64,000 nucleotides of DNA from Diadema setosum. Taxonomy: Eukaryota > Echinodermata > Echinoidea > Diadematoida > Diadematidae. The position numbers and the translations under genes are program-made. This document shows, piece by piece, positions 48,001 to 61,597 of this stretch. The notes under the pieces are model-generated. The model saw nothing but the letters and a program-made list of their open reading frames with translations, was not told the DNA's origin and did no database searches. The DNA lies in contig CM067062.1 in NCBI GenBank assembly GCA_033980235.1, positions 17,266,301 through 17,330,300 of the forward strand. Direction: 5' to 3'. Each line of letters starts with the position of its first letter. Position 1 is the stretch's first letter.

Positions 48001-51000
48001 CCGTTTGTATTTGAACAGTCAGTGGTGAGACTGAGGTGAGCCTGTGCAATCCCCTATGTGAATGCCGGCAGGTAGATGGTGTAGGCAGGGGAGTGCTTCA
48101 GACGTGCATAACAACACAGCACAACACAAAATGGAGAGAGCTGGAAGAGACATGACGACACCATCCAAGAGTGTTTACCACCTAGTCTCACATCTAGACT
48201 GAAATTCACCAATATCACTCATCTCATATTGAAGATGATGTTGCTTAAATCTGAATATTCTGATGCATGTATTCTGTTGGTCATCATTCATAGCAAGCAT
48301 TTCTATATACATGTATTATACATTTTTTTTTTTTTTTTTTTTTTAGTTCAAGTCAATATATCTCCAAAGGCAGAGAAAGGTACACCAAAGCAATTAGACA
48401 TGCCACCCCCACCAACATGTTTGTCACATCATTCTATCAAAAGCCTTTTGAATGATATCCAGCACATAAAGTACTGGTCTAAGTCCACTGAAAACTCTAC
48501 AACTGCTAAAAATATCCCCATATCTATGTATGGTGTTCTTCTATATTTGATCACTATTAAAATATCCATAATTACATGGAGGCCAGGGATGCCAACCTTA
48601 CAAACAGCACTGCAGTATTCTGAGGGCTGGAAAAGGCATGCTTGTTTGTCTGTCTGTTTTTGAGGTGTCCCATGAAAGACAAGTGTAGTATTAAACATGA
48701 TTTTTGAAGAGAAAAAAAAAAACAGCATTCTACACGATACCTGCCGCATTTTGGGCAAAAAGGAGTACAAAATACGGCAATTTATGGTAACAGTTGGCAT
48801 TTCTGGGAGACCGAATATCAAGCACAAGATAGCAGTCTGTAACAAACAAACTCTTTCCATGTCTGGGTCAGGGATAATTTCATTTGTGTACATTTGGCTC
48901 GTAAGTGCAGTGGATCAGTAATTACTGAAGTACGTGAATAGGGAAGGCTGCTACAGGGTTATTTTGTGTAATGGAAGCAATTGCAGGTATTGGCTCTCAT
49001 GCATTTGGTTATCCTATATCTAGTCACATGCAATACACATTACACGTAACTACTACCATAGTTGGGGGTGGGGGCTGGGGGATGAAATCTACAGTATACC
49101 ATTGGTATATTTTACCTGTAGATAAAAAAATATATATATATTTCTATCTGAATTAAAGAAGGCAATAACATGTGTGCGCATTAAGAAAAATGCTTTTATC
49201 ACATGCTTAAAAAAAATTGTGTTGATCAGATGTGTCCTTCACATGATCTGTTTTGTGTTATATGTGTTTGCTGTGCTTCAAATATTTTTCTTGCTTAATG
49301 CTTGAGTCATTCTATATAACAGATAATGGTTGCCCACAATAGAAAAGCAGACAAGTCGCTTCACAACCTGATAAAAGAAGAGCAACCCTGTGCATCATTT
49401 GTATCAGTCAACAAAGCTCTGTTGATAACTGCTTAGATTAGGCAAATCAAGGACATTTCCTTTATTTCTGTCTTCTTCTCATGATTTAACAGACCTGTCA
49501 ATCGAATTGATGGCCTTGTAATGTTTATCACATGATTCATCACAACAATAACATTCATTATCTGATATTTCTTGATTCAATTAGAATTGAACAAAATGTA
49601 TATTTGTGTTTTATGATGAAACAGTACATTACAATTTCAAAAAAAAAAAAAAAATATGGGCCTATAGGCCCTATATCTTCCAAAAAAGCTGTACTGTTGT
49701 TTGTTTATTTTTTTTTTGTTTGTTGTTGAACACTGAACTGAACACTTTTGTAAACAATGGATGAGTCCTGGTTAATCACTGCTTTTTTCCTTTGTGAGAC
49801 AGACCACTTGAAACATCTGATTTTGTTTCTGTATTTTTTTTTTCTTCTAGAGCCATGTGACTAACAGAAGTACATTCAGAAGCCAGACACACATTAGTCG
49901 GATCAACTAAGCATCACACGATTAAATACATGTATAATATGATATCAAAGGTCAAACATAGCTGTTATCATTAGGCTTTTACTAATGAATACATATTGTA
50001 CTCGTATAAACTAGTATTTTGCAAGACAGCCTTAGACACAGACTAGTCACCACAAGGGAAGGCACATTATAAATCCACGGAAATTCCCTTTGTTGCCACA
50101 GCATACAACGTCCTGGGCACTCTACGCAACAGTTCGCTGTGCTGAGGTGAGCTTGGCATACTCTCCGTGTATGTAGACACAATCCATAAAACAGTCTGTA
50201 GCTTTACCTGGCTGTTCCCCACCAGTGTAAGATCTCATAAAAAATATGTAACCATTTTAAATGCCTCATCCACATTCACCTGAATCATCTGGCTACGAAT
50301 AATTCAATATACAGTAATCAATTGAAATAGCATGTATACTAACAATGTCAACTCATATGTTGCCAAAATTATGTTTCTACAGCAAAAAACAAAACAACAA
50401 AGAAGAGATTCAGAAAGCAAAGTCTTGTTACATCTCTTTACCATTTCATATGGTTCACTAGCATAATACGAGGTAAATGATGAACATAATGTATTGTAAG
50501 TATGACGTCATTGAAATTGCAGAGTATGGAGAGGAGGCATTGCTCATTCGTGAAAAAGCCTTGATTTGTTTTTCTTTTAATGAGCTAATTATAATGCTGC
50601 CTTCAGAAGATCTGTTGGTTGAAAGCCATAAATGTTATTTTCATTCTCTTCCTTGTTGTTGTTTGAAACAAAAAAGAAAAGAAAAGATAAAAAATGGGAC
50701 CCTATTAAAAGGTAATTTGTTTCTATCTCTTCCCATTTACAAGGAACAATATCTACCAATCATAATGCAGGATAAAACAAAGATTCTATAACTGAGGAGT
50801 GAAAAAAAAAACTGATGTGAATCAGAAAATACCCTCAGTCTGTGAGATTGCTGAAAAAGGGCAAACGAATGAGATCTGGGGGAAATGGCACAGCACACAT
50901 CACAACATCAGGAAAACACAATCAGCGTCATTGGGTCACGCATTCCGAAAAGTTTGCATTCCATTCCAAGAATTTGCATTCCGGAATAAACGATTACTGC

Positions 51001-54000
51001 CATTAATACACATTTAGGAGGAAGCAGGGGTGGGAGATGGGGGGGGGGGGGGAGGGGGGGGAGGGGATGGGGGGATAGGTATTATAGAGGTCATCATCAA
51101 AGGAAACATTCTGCAACTAGTAATAACTTGGCATTACAGCACGCAAGCAGATGGCAAACTATACACTGTACATACATGGATGAGGAATGCTCACAACCGA
51201 CTGACTGATGTCTGTTTCCTAGACGGGTCTTCCACTTCCGGGGGGAAAACAGCTGCCAACAAACTCCACCCTTGAGCCAACAAGTACTATCCATGCATCA
51301 CATACTTAATACTACGCTACCACAAACATCTCTTCTATACCTCTCCTGTCTCCTCCAGAGAGGCGAGACTGGTAGGTGACACGAAATGTACAAAGTTGAC
51401 AGGATAGGTATTCTGATGATCCCAACAGGACATGACTGGATCTTGGGAAACCCTCAAGACTATTTGGAAGGTATCCATCTCACAGGAAAATTCCATCAGG
51501 AGGTCCCAATGGGACTGACCCTATCACATCGACACCACAGTGAATAATTACAACATATGATCACACCAGGGAGGTAACCATCTCCCTTATCACACACACA
51601 AACATACAGGACACTCATGTCACTCTATCTGGTACATCCTCAATAAACCAATGCATATCAACAGAGAAAGAAAACTATAACCAAAATATTGTAAGTCATT
51701 GTGATCACCTCACCCCACAGCTCTTCAATCTCATGATTTCATTTTTATCTTTTACGCTATTTATGTCATAAAAACCAAAGAAACCGGGGGAAAAAATAGT
51801 CAAATGCACCACTGATCTTCCATTGTCCAATGGTTCATCACATCCCAAGGGTGGATAACTCTGGGACCTACAGTAAATCAAAATCACAATCTGAATTCGC
51901 ATCAGTGTTGGTCTTGAATATGTTGCTACATGAGGAAAGCTAATCATATGAATCATTTATGATATCAATCAGCCGTCATCTTGGAAACAGCACATTACTG
52001 AGTCATTGCCATTAATTGCAGTGCAAAGAATGGTACGCTGTATACATGTACCAGGAAGATGCACATACATGTATATATCCTAAAATGGAATGTCTGAGAA
52101 AGACAAGTTGCAATCCCCACTGATGGGATTTCCAGCCATGGCATTATGTACACTTGCACCCAAGTTCACATGCAAGCAGAGTAAAGGTAAAGCAAAGAGA
52201 GGTGAAGGCACATGTACAAACACATTACTTCTAATATCTCCTGATTCTGATCCCCAGATGAGCATCAGCTACACAGCTGGATATAACAGGCTTGTTATTG
52301 ACTGCAATAGTCAACATTTTCCCTATTGGCAAAAGTGGGCTAAATCCAGCAGGCTACACTGTATAGTTAATGAATAATTTACAAGAAAAAGAAAACCCAT
52401 TAGGCCACCTTTTCCCATCACAGGACCCTCTGCAGCCGATGAGCTATTTGTGTGACGATGTTCAAGGGGAGAGACCCTTGCTCTCTACAGTGTGTACCGA
52501 CACCATCCCTCCCGACTAATCCTGTGCATAATATCCTGTGCAGCATCCCAAAATTGCAAGATAGTATGTAGCACTTCAACCAGCTAGTGAATCATTAATC
52601 ACAGGAGGGAGAAAGTACATACATGTAATATGTCAGGAATAAATGCCTGCCTAGTATAGACTAAAAAAAAGAAAAAAAAAAGAAAAAGAAGAAAGTATGA
52701 ACAATGCACACTGAGTGAGATGGTGACTAATGCATCCATGCATTTTGGAATCACTAAGGACTAAATGGGAAAGAGGTAATGCATGAGGAGTAAGCATGAA
52801 ATAACCATCAAGTAAATGGTTTTTGCTGCAAGGGAACTTCATTTATTTTTTATTATTATTTTTTTTACACTGCTCTTACTGTAATATCTGGAATTATCCT
52901 TGAAAGATTTTGTACCTCATGGTCTTGTTCATTTGCAATTAACTGCAAAGAAACCATTTAAAACACCTGATCAGTCAAAAGTTTATTGAGCAGAAGAGGG
53001 CAGATTTTGAGAAAACAATGACATTTTGCGTAATTGCCACTACCCTGGCATTTTGATAGCCAGCTCAGTCACATGACCAACATGCTGCTTGAGTAACATT
53101 TTTAGAACTATATGTTCTGACCTGACATCATCATCATCCATGCCACATTTCTATGAAATTATAAGCATTTCTTTATGACCCTGCTACGGATTTAAGTTAC
53201 AAATGATGAACTGTGCGTATGGTGTACAGGCTGTATGTAGCTTTCCTTGTGTGCAAAGAAGAATTTGTTCAAACAACATTGTTGTACAGCTGTATCCATG
53301 GGGAAAGTCCTTTGCACATAACAAAAAGAAAAACTGTATACAAGAAAAGAGTAACTGTCATGTGACCATGTTGCTAAGTAAGACATTACACTGGATCCTC
53401 TCCCTGATGACTGAACATCCTAACTGCCTTGAGTTACAGATAATACATTGAGACAGAATTTTCTCCTTTTTTTTAATCTATTTGAGGCAAAACTATGATT
53501 ACTCACTTCATGAGAACACAATGGATGAATAGCTTGGCTGTCAGTAAAATTGTATCATTACATGGCTTCTTCTTCTCTATCTTACAAAGTGTCCAATCAT
53601 GATGATTAGCTCAACTAATGTGACAATGGTGAGCATGCCAACTTTGATAGCCTTTGTTCTACAGCTAGTAGTCTAATGTTTCAGACACATTTCTACAACA
53701 GCAAGTCCAGCTTAGATCAATACAGAGCTGATAATTTGTCCTCACATACTGTCTTATAGTTTTCATTTATCATTCTGAGCTTTTTCTGGCTACTTTTACT
53801 TTAGAAGTCATCATATCTCTAATATCCCCTCATTCTTTTTTAATGAGCAATATCAAACATACTCATTCAAAATACAGTACCTGCTTTACTGCTAGTGGAA
53901 AACAACAACAACAGCAAAAAAAAACAAAAAAAAAAACAACAACAACAAACAATTGCAACTTCTCCTACCACCTCCGTCAACGCTACAAAGGCAAACTGAT

Positions 54001-57000
54001 CACTTTTAAGCAACTCTTTTAACTACCTGGGATGTGTGAACAAACAAAATGTATAATTTATCATCATATAATCACGGCAGCTAGGCAGATGTGCCATTTG
54101 CTGCAGTCGAAATGAAATCCTATCACACTTGTAAGCATTCGATCACTCTTTGCCAAGCAAGTTTCCAACAATGTTTTAATATCCTTATGCCGAAAATATG
54201 AATCTGTAGACTTTAATCATGACATGAACTTGGTCTTATCACAAGATACAGTGTCGGCAGAGATGGCTATTAAAGAAGCACTTGTACATTGGTACTTAGA
54301 ATAGTACATTGTATAGCTTTCTCGTGATTTCGCGCATGCAGTCGCAAATTTCTTCTGCGGATGTCTCCAGTCACCTTGCAGAACAGGTGACAGCGAACAG
54401 TCAGCTCTTGGCTTAGATCAACACAAATGATAGGGGCTGCAAGGAGGGCAGGGGTTTGCGTGCTTCATATTCCTTATTTGTTTACCCAAAAAACAAGCAA
54501 TCAACAATGAGGACAAAGTGCACGTGATAGACATGTTCAATAGGGCTTTGTGAGTGAGAGCCCATTGCACGTGTGTGTTTTGGTGACGAAGATACTGAAC
54601 CAAAACAGTACAGAGCACAGTTATGGCTTCCCCAGTATTACTATTACCAAAGGCTGGATATCCTCAGTCAACTGCAACTGTATTTGCCTTGTCTTTCATT
54701 CATAGGCTGAGGTTCTGTCTCTGGTACATGTAGCTGTGAACAGTGCACAGTAAAAATTTCTATATTGTTTTAGGGTTGAATCTGTAGGGATATACTTGTA
54801 AAAGAGAAACAAATGGAACTGCAGAATATCACAATTATGTTCTATAAATGGTCAAAATGATTACCTTGTTCAAATGCCAAAATGCATGCCAGCAGCTCTT
54901 GACACACACGCTAGAAATACATGTACAGTAAATCATGTGATCTACATTGTTCATTACTGCTCATCAAAGTGGGGGGGGGGGGGGGGGGCATGGGTATGCC
55001 ATGGCGCAAGCATTGCTTCAGACATTCATTGACCATACATGTTCACTGACTGGGCAGTCTCCCCCACGCTGGACATGGATACACCAAACAGAATGCAGCC
55101 TCGGACAGGAGAATCGCAACCCTGCTTCACGCCATGAAAAACAGAAATATGGAGAGTATGCTGGCCTCTACGTGAGCTCAAGTGATGTTCCAAAGAGGGA
55201 ATAAATTGAATTGACTCCCAATATTCACTCTTCTGTGGTTGGCACAGCCAGCAAAACAATCTGGAGCCTTGTCTAGTAATAATGGCTAGTCATCCAAGGC
55301 AGGCACAAGGACCTCACAGCTGCATGCTGGCATTCCAAGGCACCAGTCAAAAACTCTGCACAAGGTTTGCAGAGGGAATGAGGACAGTATCAAACATTCT
55401 TACCATTTTTGTAGAAATTCTTTACATTTTAGTTTATAATTCATGTTCAGACCAAAGAAACCTCAATCAATAGTGTGAACAAAACTTGCTCAGGGTTATT
55501 TCTTTCCATATATCCAGGTCCATTTGATCAAAGTGCTATGTGTAGGCATACATCATGGTCTATAATACAAAATTATCCTCATGGGAGGGGAGAGGGGAGA
55601 AAACATTCTACAGGAAGCCTTGAAAAAAGGCCAGTCAGATTGGACTGTATGCATATCAGGAAAATAATGATAATGATAAAACAGACACAATTTCCCCATC
55701 AAGGAAAACAATGTATTATGTCCAAACACAAAAGATGCAAGGTGCAAACCTACCAGTATTAGCCTGCTTGCCAGCTTGCCCTACACCAGTAGGCAACTAC
55801 ACCTGTACAGCTCAGTGAAGGAGGAGTCATTTAGAATGGTCTTTTCGTTATATTTGGGAATGCCCTATGAATTACTTATATAATGTGCATGTTTGTTTTG
55901 TTTTTGTTTTTTTGGCCAATCTATAAAAAGCCTATGTCTAGAAAGACATCACACTTGAATAGTGCTGCTCTTATCCAATACTTTTTAGTATTTGAAACAA
56001 AAGAGGATAACAACATGGCCAATTGAATTTTCCTTTCGCTGCATAGGGCCTACATCGTATCTACACCATACTTTGATCACTACAAGGAACTGCTGGAACA
56101 GTTTCAAAGGAGTAGTAATTGTTAAGACTTTGATTTGTATCCTTAAACTAACAATTTAATATGTGATGAATTATATTTCAAATGGAATCATGTATTGCAA
56201 ACGCAATGCTTGTCACAAAAGTATGAAAAAGGTATCTGTCTCTTTGAAGTTACAGGAAAAAGGTTACAGGGATATCTCTGGCATGTTGCACAAATTCTAC
56301 CCAGGTAAAGGAAAACACATCATACTGGTATCCGGGATATCAACAAGGAAGTGGGTATGGAACAGCTGTTACAGTCTGTCAATTGGCTTCATCGCAGCTG
56401 CTAACTCTCACACAATTTCATTACAACACAATGTAATCAATGTACAAGTATGTGAATGTGTGTGTTCAGGTACACGTGTATCCTCTTGTACATGCATTGT
56501 GTACATTAATAGATCACAATATTGTACATATACATGTGTAACATCCACTGTCACCTGAAACAAAACTCATTTAGAGCAATTTACAATCCTCTTCAACTCA
56601 TTAAAACCTTGATGACTATTAAACTGTTATCATTTCAAAGTATCAAAGTCAGTCCTCAGCTTAAAGTTTCATCAAATAAATGCATACTAATGCATTTGTA
56701 TACATGTAAAGGAAATTAAATTTCATTGTGCATGCATTCCAATCACATGATGTTCTGATCATACACATCATCATACATTGTAATTTCAGAAGACATCACA
56801 TTTACCTGGATGAAACTTAACTTGATGTAACCAGACAGTTGCCATACAATGCACATGCATGACAAATCGTGCAGATCATACAGTACATGGATCAATGTAC
56901 CAATCAAGCCCAGGGCATCTAAAGTTGTGATACAACAGGCACTGCCAGAACTTTGACTCAGGCAAGTACTCAAGAGCAATTTTTCAACCCTGCTTACGTG

Positions 57001-58191
57001 AATGCCAAGCTTGTTTGGCTCATGTCAGCTGATAGAGAAAGCCAGCTGACAGCACTATTTATATTCTACTATAAACAATAAGATCCTTGTAGCTCTCTTC
57101 CCTCATTGCCCCAAGCATATATGTATAAATGCCAGACTGTTCAACTCATTCAAATTAATTTGAGTGCAAGTTAAAAATTGTCAGCCTAGTATAGTTTTTC
57201 CAATGATTATAACATAGGGCCTACATACAAGATGTACATGTAGTACCCTCTCCCCTTCAGAATTTTCCTTCTCCATCTTCAAATTCTTGCCCTCTAGTCT
57301 ACTGCACAGTGAAAGCATTGATCCCCGAACTGTCTAGCTGCACTGACGGGTAATCCCATAAAGCAGGTGAAATGTGCGGAAGGGCTACTTGATTTACGAA
57401 GGCCAGTACATAATCTGAGGATTAAAGTGCCTTAACCCATTCTTCCAAGGAAAGGGGTCCTGTGATCATTTAATTAAACAGAGGAATATAAATACTGTTC
57501 TGAGGGTTTGTGAATGCATCAGTCATCAGGAAATGGACAGACACTGAGCATACGGTGTACATGTAGCTACAGCTGCAGTGCCAAACTGAATATGAAATAT
57601 GAAAGTTGGAAAGTGAATTAGTGGCTCACATTTCTCAATGAAAACCCTCTGCACATTTGTGTTACTATTTGTAATACAAACAATGAATAATTTTATTTGC
57701 TCACAAAATAAAACAAAGTTTATTTCTTTCAATTTTATGCTCAATGTGCCTTACAGTGCTGTATACCTCCATGTATTTTGAAATTGACATCTTGTGACAG
57801 CTAATGCAACATTTTCACATCAGTAACATCTACCACATACTGTACCAATACAAGAAGTACAGCTGAACAGCAATGGACAATTTATAACTCTGGTAGCACA
57901 GCTTTAATATGAAGTCATGCTCTTTATATTTTAGTGGCAAATTGTGGAGTTTACTAGGTGAAAAATAAAACAATATGCATCTCAAAATAGTCAAGTATCA
58001 TATCAATTATCATGCTTTTCTATTCATGAGGCTTTGTACATCCTTTGACATTCATAATCAACATGTCATTTCCCCACATAAACTTGAGATTCATTGTCTA
58101 ACAAAAGTACAAGCAAAAGCCAGTCCCATGAGTGTAGTTTCATGACAACCAATGCACTTGGCCACTAGTTTGATCCATGCAACTCACTGCA

Positions 58192-58282
58192 GGGAGGACC
58201 TCGCAGGGGGCCTGCGAAGTCCTCCCGGCAGTATTTTAATTAAGACCAGGGAGCTGAGTTGAGACAATGTCTCAACTCCCTG
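58192..58282. repeat. Two adjacent hairpins
   Basis: 58192-58226: GGGAGGACCTCGCAGG pairs with CCTGCGAAGTCCTCCC with a single mismatch. 58247-58282: CAGGGAG and TTGAGACA pair with TGTCTCAACTCCCTG around a 3-nt loop, with a 5-nt bulge on one arm. They sit 20 bp apart and could be the ends of a tiny palindromic element. Confidence 0.75.
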
Positions 58283-58510
58283 ATATTAAAGACTACACAC
58301 AAGGATAGGTTTATTACCCACATTTTGAGCCCCAAATACATGTAAATCATGATATTCTTACTGTACAATGTAGCTTTGCCGATGACAGATACAATCTAAA
58401 AAAAAAAAAACTTCGCTTTGATTTCATTACTTTTCTTCAAAATGACTTTCCCACTTCGAAATGTAATAGATAGGCCTACATGTAATATATGTGTTCATGT
58501 ACACATGTAG

Positions 58511-58620
58511 AAGCCTAACTATACACAGCCCCGTCGCTGTACACAAGTGTCGCAACAGCGCATGGGGACGCCGTGCGAAGCACAGCGTCTGGTGGGGCTA
58601 GTACAGTACATGTACATGTA
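58511..58620. mobile_element. CpG-rich mini-element with AGCCC/GGGCT ends, copy 1
   Basis: AGCCCC at 58527-58532 and GGGGCT at 58594-58599 are inverted. An inner hairpin GACGC...GCGTC lies at 58567-58589. It shares TAACTATACACAGCCC and GTCGC with copy 2, and GCGTCTGGT-GGGCTA with copy 3. Confidence 0.55.
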
Positions 58621-58690
58621 GAAATGTTCTAGTAAAAGTCACATTTGTAATGAGCCCACCAAATTAAGGCCATAGTTCAACCCACAATCC

Positions 58691-58720
58691 AAAACAAACA
58701 AACAAACAAACAAACAAAAA
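58691..58720. repeat. (AAAC)n simple repeat
   Basis: Seven perfect aaac/acaa units. Confidence 0.95.
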
Positions 58721-58840
58721 CAGCCATATAAAACTTAAAAGAAAAATAAAGGAAAGAAGAAAGTTTTGATCAGCAATCAGAGTTAGCTTTAAAATGGCAG
58801 GAACTTCCGAGATGTCTTACAATTAGGGCCTACCTACACT

Positions 58841-58893
58841 TAACTATACACAGCCCAGTCGCCGCTGTACATACGTAGCGCGACAGGGCTGTG
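58841..58893. mobile_element. CpG-rich mini-element, copy 2
   Basis: TAACTATACACAGCCC leads into CACAGCCC (58849-58856), perfectly inverted as GGGCTGTG at 58886-58893, with a CpG-rich interior. Confidence 0.55.
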
Positions 58894-59060
58894 CCAACGA
58901 AGCTCCAAACACGAAGAGGGTCCAACGACCGCATGCGGTCGGATTGAATTTTGATACTTTAGATCATTTTTTTGTCACTTGAAACTCATCTGACGAACAA
59001 AATGATAATGAGACTTCATATCTATGCTATGAATATTGAAATTTAGATTAAATAACTTAC

Positions 59061-59490
59061 CTGAAATGATGGTTATATGCAGCATGTGTGAACGGTTCAC
59101 GAACGGTACATCGTCTTTCACGCCAGGCCATGTCCAATATCCGGAGGTCACATGATCTGAATGCCCTTTCAAAAGGTCGCGCTGTCGACCGTGCTGCTAC
59201 ACTCAAGCAGCGCACGTACGCAAAAGATATCTCCGCAGCAGACGACGTTGGGCAGTACATGTGTACTCAATACGATATAGGTTCTGGAATACGTTCTCAA
59301 GCGTACAAGTGCACCTCTCTTCTTCCTCGTCCTTTTCCAATACATTGTAAATACTTATCAAGAGCATTTTTTCCAATAGATATGGATATTGATACGTGCA
59401 TTTGCAAAATAGCGACAGAGATTTTTGGCCCAAGTTTTGGAGCACTTCCGGTCGCGCATGCGCATAATTTGCAGAGGTCAAGGCGCCATC
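59061..59490 (-). other. YPEL: Candidate non-coding first exon of YPEL
   Basis: It runs from the YY1 motif to a consensus donor CAG-GTAAGT (exon end 59061). The base composition is less AT-rich than the introns. YPEL genes commonly have an untranslated first exon far from the ATG exon, and the next suitable acceptor is at 45069. The link is positional inference only, and open frames across it look random. Confidence 0.4.
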
Positions 59491-59492
59491 TT
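59444..59492 (-). promoter_or_regulatory. Promoter-like cluster: ETS, NRF1 and YY1 motifs
   Basis: ACTTCCGG (59444-59451) is an ETS site. GCGCATGCGC (59454-59463) is the full palindromic NRF1 site. The minus strand at 59492-59482 reads AAGATGGCGCC, the YY1 motif, which in animal promoters usually sits just downstream of the start site and points in the direction of transcription. All three within 49 bp mark a TATA-less housekeeping-type promoter. The YY1 orientation and the minus-strand donor at 59061 fit transcription toward YPEL. A plus-strand donor AAG-GTGAGT at 59622 leaves a divergent transcript possible. Confidence 0.6.
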
Positions 59493-59730
59493 TAATTCTG
59501 CAACGATGAACCCCGTCGGTCAGGGAATCCGCCAGAAAGTGTCATTTTTTTTGTCCCACGGACTCATCGTGATGGCTCTCAATGGATTTACGAACATTCT
59601 GTAATACAAGCATTCACTTAAGGTGAGTAATGTAGGGTAACGTGTGCATTGTTTACAAGAAACGTACAAATTTTCACAAGTTTTGGAGTTGTGTTGTGGT
59701 TCCCCACTGTGAAGGTGCCTGCTCGTAGGT

Positions 59731-59775
59731 CAGACGCTGTTTCGCGTAGCGTATTAACAGCGTCTGGTCGGGCTA
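59731..59775. mobile_element. CpG-rich mini-element, copy 3 (perfect 11-bp hairpin)
   Basis: CAGACGCTGTT (59731-59741) and AACAGCGTCTG (59756-59766) are perfect inverted arms around a 14-nt CpG-rich loop, followed by GTCGGGCTA as in copy 1. Confidence 0.6.
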
Positions 59776-60138
59776 ACCTACACTCAGATCTGTCAAAAAA
59801 GGGTCAATCAACAAGTGCAGGCGAAGCAATGCCCAATAATGGGAAAGTACAATGTAGAGAGAGTCTTCATATTACATGCTTAAAATTTAACATCTGTTCC
59901 AGTCATAAGTTACAGCATGCAGCAAGGAGTTACCGTATTGTATAAAACTCCTTGGTACACTGGTCTGACTCGGAGTCAAGTCACACTGCACTGAACAGTA
60001 AAACAGCATGCAACACTGAGAAACAGCTTGTGAGAATATGAGTATGACGGTAAGGCATACGATTATTGCACAAGACAACACACCACACACAGGCTCACAG
60101 CTGGTAAGAAGAGATCCCTGCACGACCAATCGACTTAC

Positions 60139-60565
60139 CTTGCTGTACTATCCTCTGAAAGCAGGCTCTATGCTCGAAGTGATCCAAGAGAAGAAGAAGG
60201 GTAACCAGCACCTGTAGATTCACACCTTCGATGAGCTCAGAAATTCTTGAAGTATGGGAGAAAACTCTATGCTTTCTTCCTTGTCGCGGGAAAGATGAAC
60301 AAAGCTTGAAAGCACGTCGATCAATGTTTTGATTATTGTCCGTGCGCGCGACATCGACTTCCATACATGGCTGCTGGCTGGAGTGCCAGGAAAACCCCAT
60401 AGAGAGTGTACGAAACGTACGATCGGTGAGAAGATTACATTTTGGAATGGGGTTAGTAATATTATCATAATTTAGTCCCTCGCCATGTGGAAGTGAGCTG
60501 TCGACGAACAAAGGATTATCATTTTGTTTCCCATGCAGAAAGAATAAAATGTCTTTGTTCTGCAA
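60139..60565 (-). other. Candidate alternative first exon or unrecognised coding exon
   Basis: A strong donor AAG-GTAAGT ends at 60139. Upstream of it a single frame stays open for over 420 nt and reads ISELIEGVNLQVLVTLLLLL then DHFEHRACFQRIVQQ just before the donor. I do not recognise the sequence. It may be an alternative untranslated first exon of YPEL, an exon of another minus-strand gene, or a chance frame. Confidence 0.25.
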
Positions 60566-60683
60566 TTTTTTTTTTCAGATAAATTTCAATCCTTATTTTT
60601 TTTCACAGATGTATTGTCTTCACGTTATGAGCTACTTATGATGATTTATTTATCTATATACCTACAAACTGTATTCATCTATT

Positions 60684-60690
60684 TATCCAT

Positions 60691-60729
<39 letters not shown>

Positions 60730-60765
60730 TCTATCTATCCATCTATCTATCTATTTATCTATTTC
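60684..60765. repeat. (TTTA)n passing into (CTAT)n
   Basis: About a dozen TTTA units grade into ctat/ccat tetranucleotides. Confidence 0.95.
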
Positions 60766-61500
60766 TTAGTCTTGTTTTCACTGGGTGGCTTCATCAGTGC
60801 ATAATGATATGTTTCTTCTTATTAAAAATAATCATAATTATTGAAATGACGCACGAATCATGATAATGCTTAGACAAGGATTACGGAACTTGCGTGGGGG
60901 AATATTTTCATTTTGGTATGGCATACTGCTTTTGGTAGATTCAGGCTATTTAAAGGGAGAGAATCAGAGACATTTACTGTGGCTCAATTGATAAGATATA
61001 ATAGTGAAACTAGCATCAATGGTGTCGCAAGCAACATTAGGCCTAAACAGATTTAGAAATCAGAGTCTCGAGTTCCCAGACTAACGCCAGGAACCCGTGC
61101 GTGCCCTTGTTGCCGCCTTGTCATATTTTTATGTCTCATTTTTGATCCGGCATTCTTCAAACCTCATCATTATTACTGTTTTTATCACAGACAGCCAGAA
61201 GTAATTTCACTTTCTCACGAGCCGTGCTAGATTGATACCGCCAACCGCGATTGTGGTTGCGCTCTTTATTAAACAGGAAAAAGTCACAGTAGGTGATGGC
61301 TCCAGCAGAGGGGGGAAAAGAGAAGAAAAAACATACAAACAAAAAGGAAACGAACGTTTAGCGCGTTGCTTTTGTCTCATATACTTCCGGTAAAGGCCAG
61401 AGACCTCCGCCGTTTCTGTATACACAAAATGATGTTCTTTGTGTGCATATCTAGTATGTGTGCGTGTTTTGTTGTCAATTTTATTTCTGAATATTTAGAC

Positions 61501-61504
<4 letters not shown>

Positions 61505-61595
<91 letters not shown>
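61505..61595. repeat. (AT)n microsatellite, about 90 bp
   Basis: Uninterrupted TA dinucleotide run. Confidence 0.97.

Positions 61596-61597
<2 letters not shown>

Larger units (their letters stand above)
45069..59060 (-). other. Proposed first YPEL intron (about 14 kb)
   Basis: If the acceptor at 45069 and the donor at 59060 belong together, this is the intron joining the promoter-proximal exon to the ATG exon. Contents: a poly(T) run near 48326-48344, G-tracts at 51039-51060 and 54970-54987, tandem hairpins at 58192-58282 and CpG-rich mini-hairpins at 58527-58893. I see no coding exon in it. If the promoter lies elsewhere, it is intergenic. Confidence 0.4.

Noticed and set aside
48429..48893. 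154-codon minus-strand open frame
   Set aside because: Random composition, no motif, no associated signals.
49658..49671. 14-bp perfect palindrome GGGCCTATAGGCCC
   Set aside because: Similar ggcctat words are scattered through the window, and nothing around it suggests function.
59088..59495. 135-codon plus-strand open frame over the candidate promoter
   Set aside because: It runs through the NRF1/YY1 cluster and is antisense to the candidate first exon; no family resemblance.
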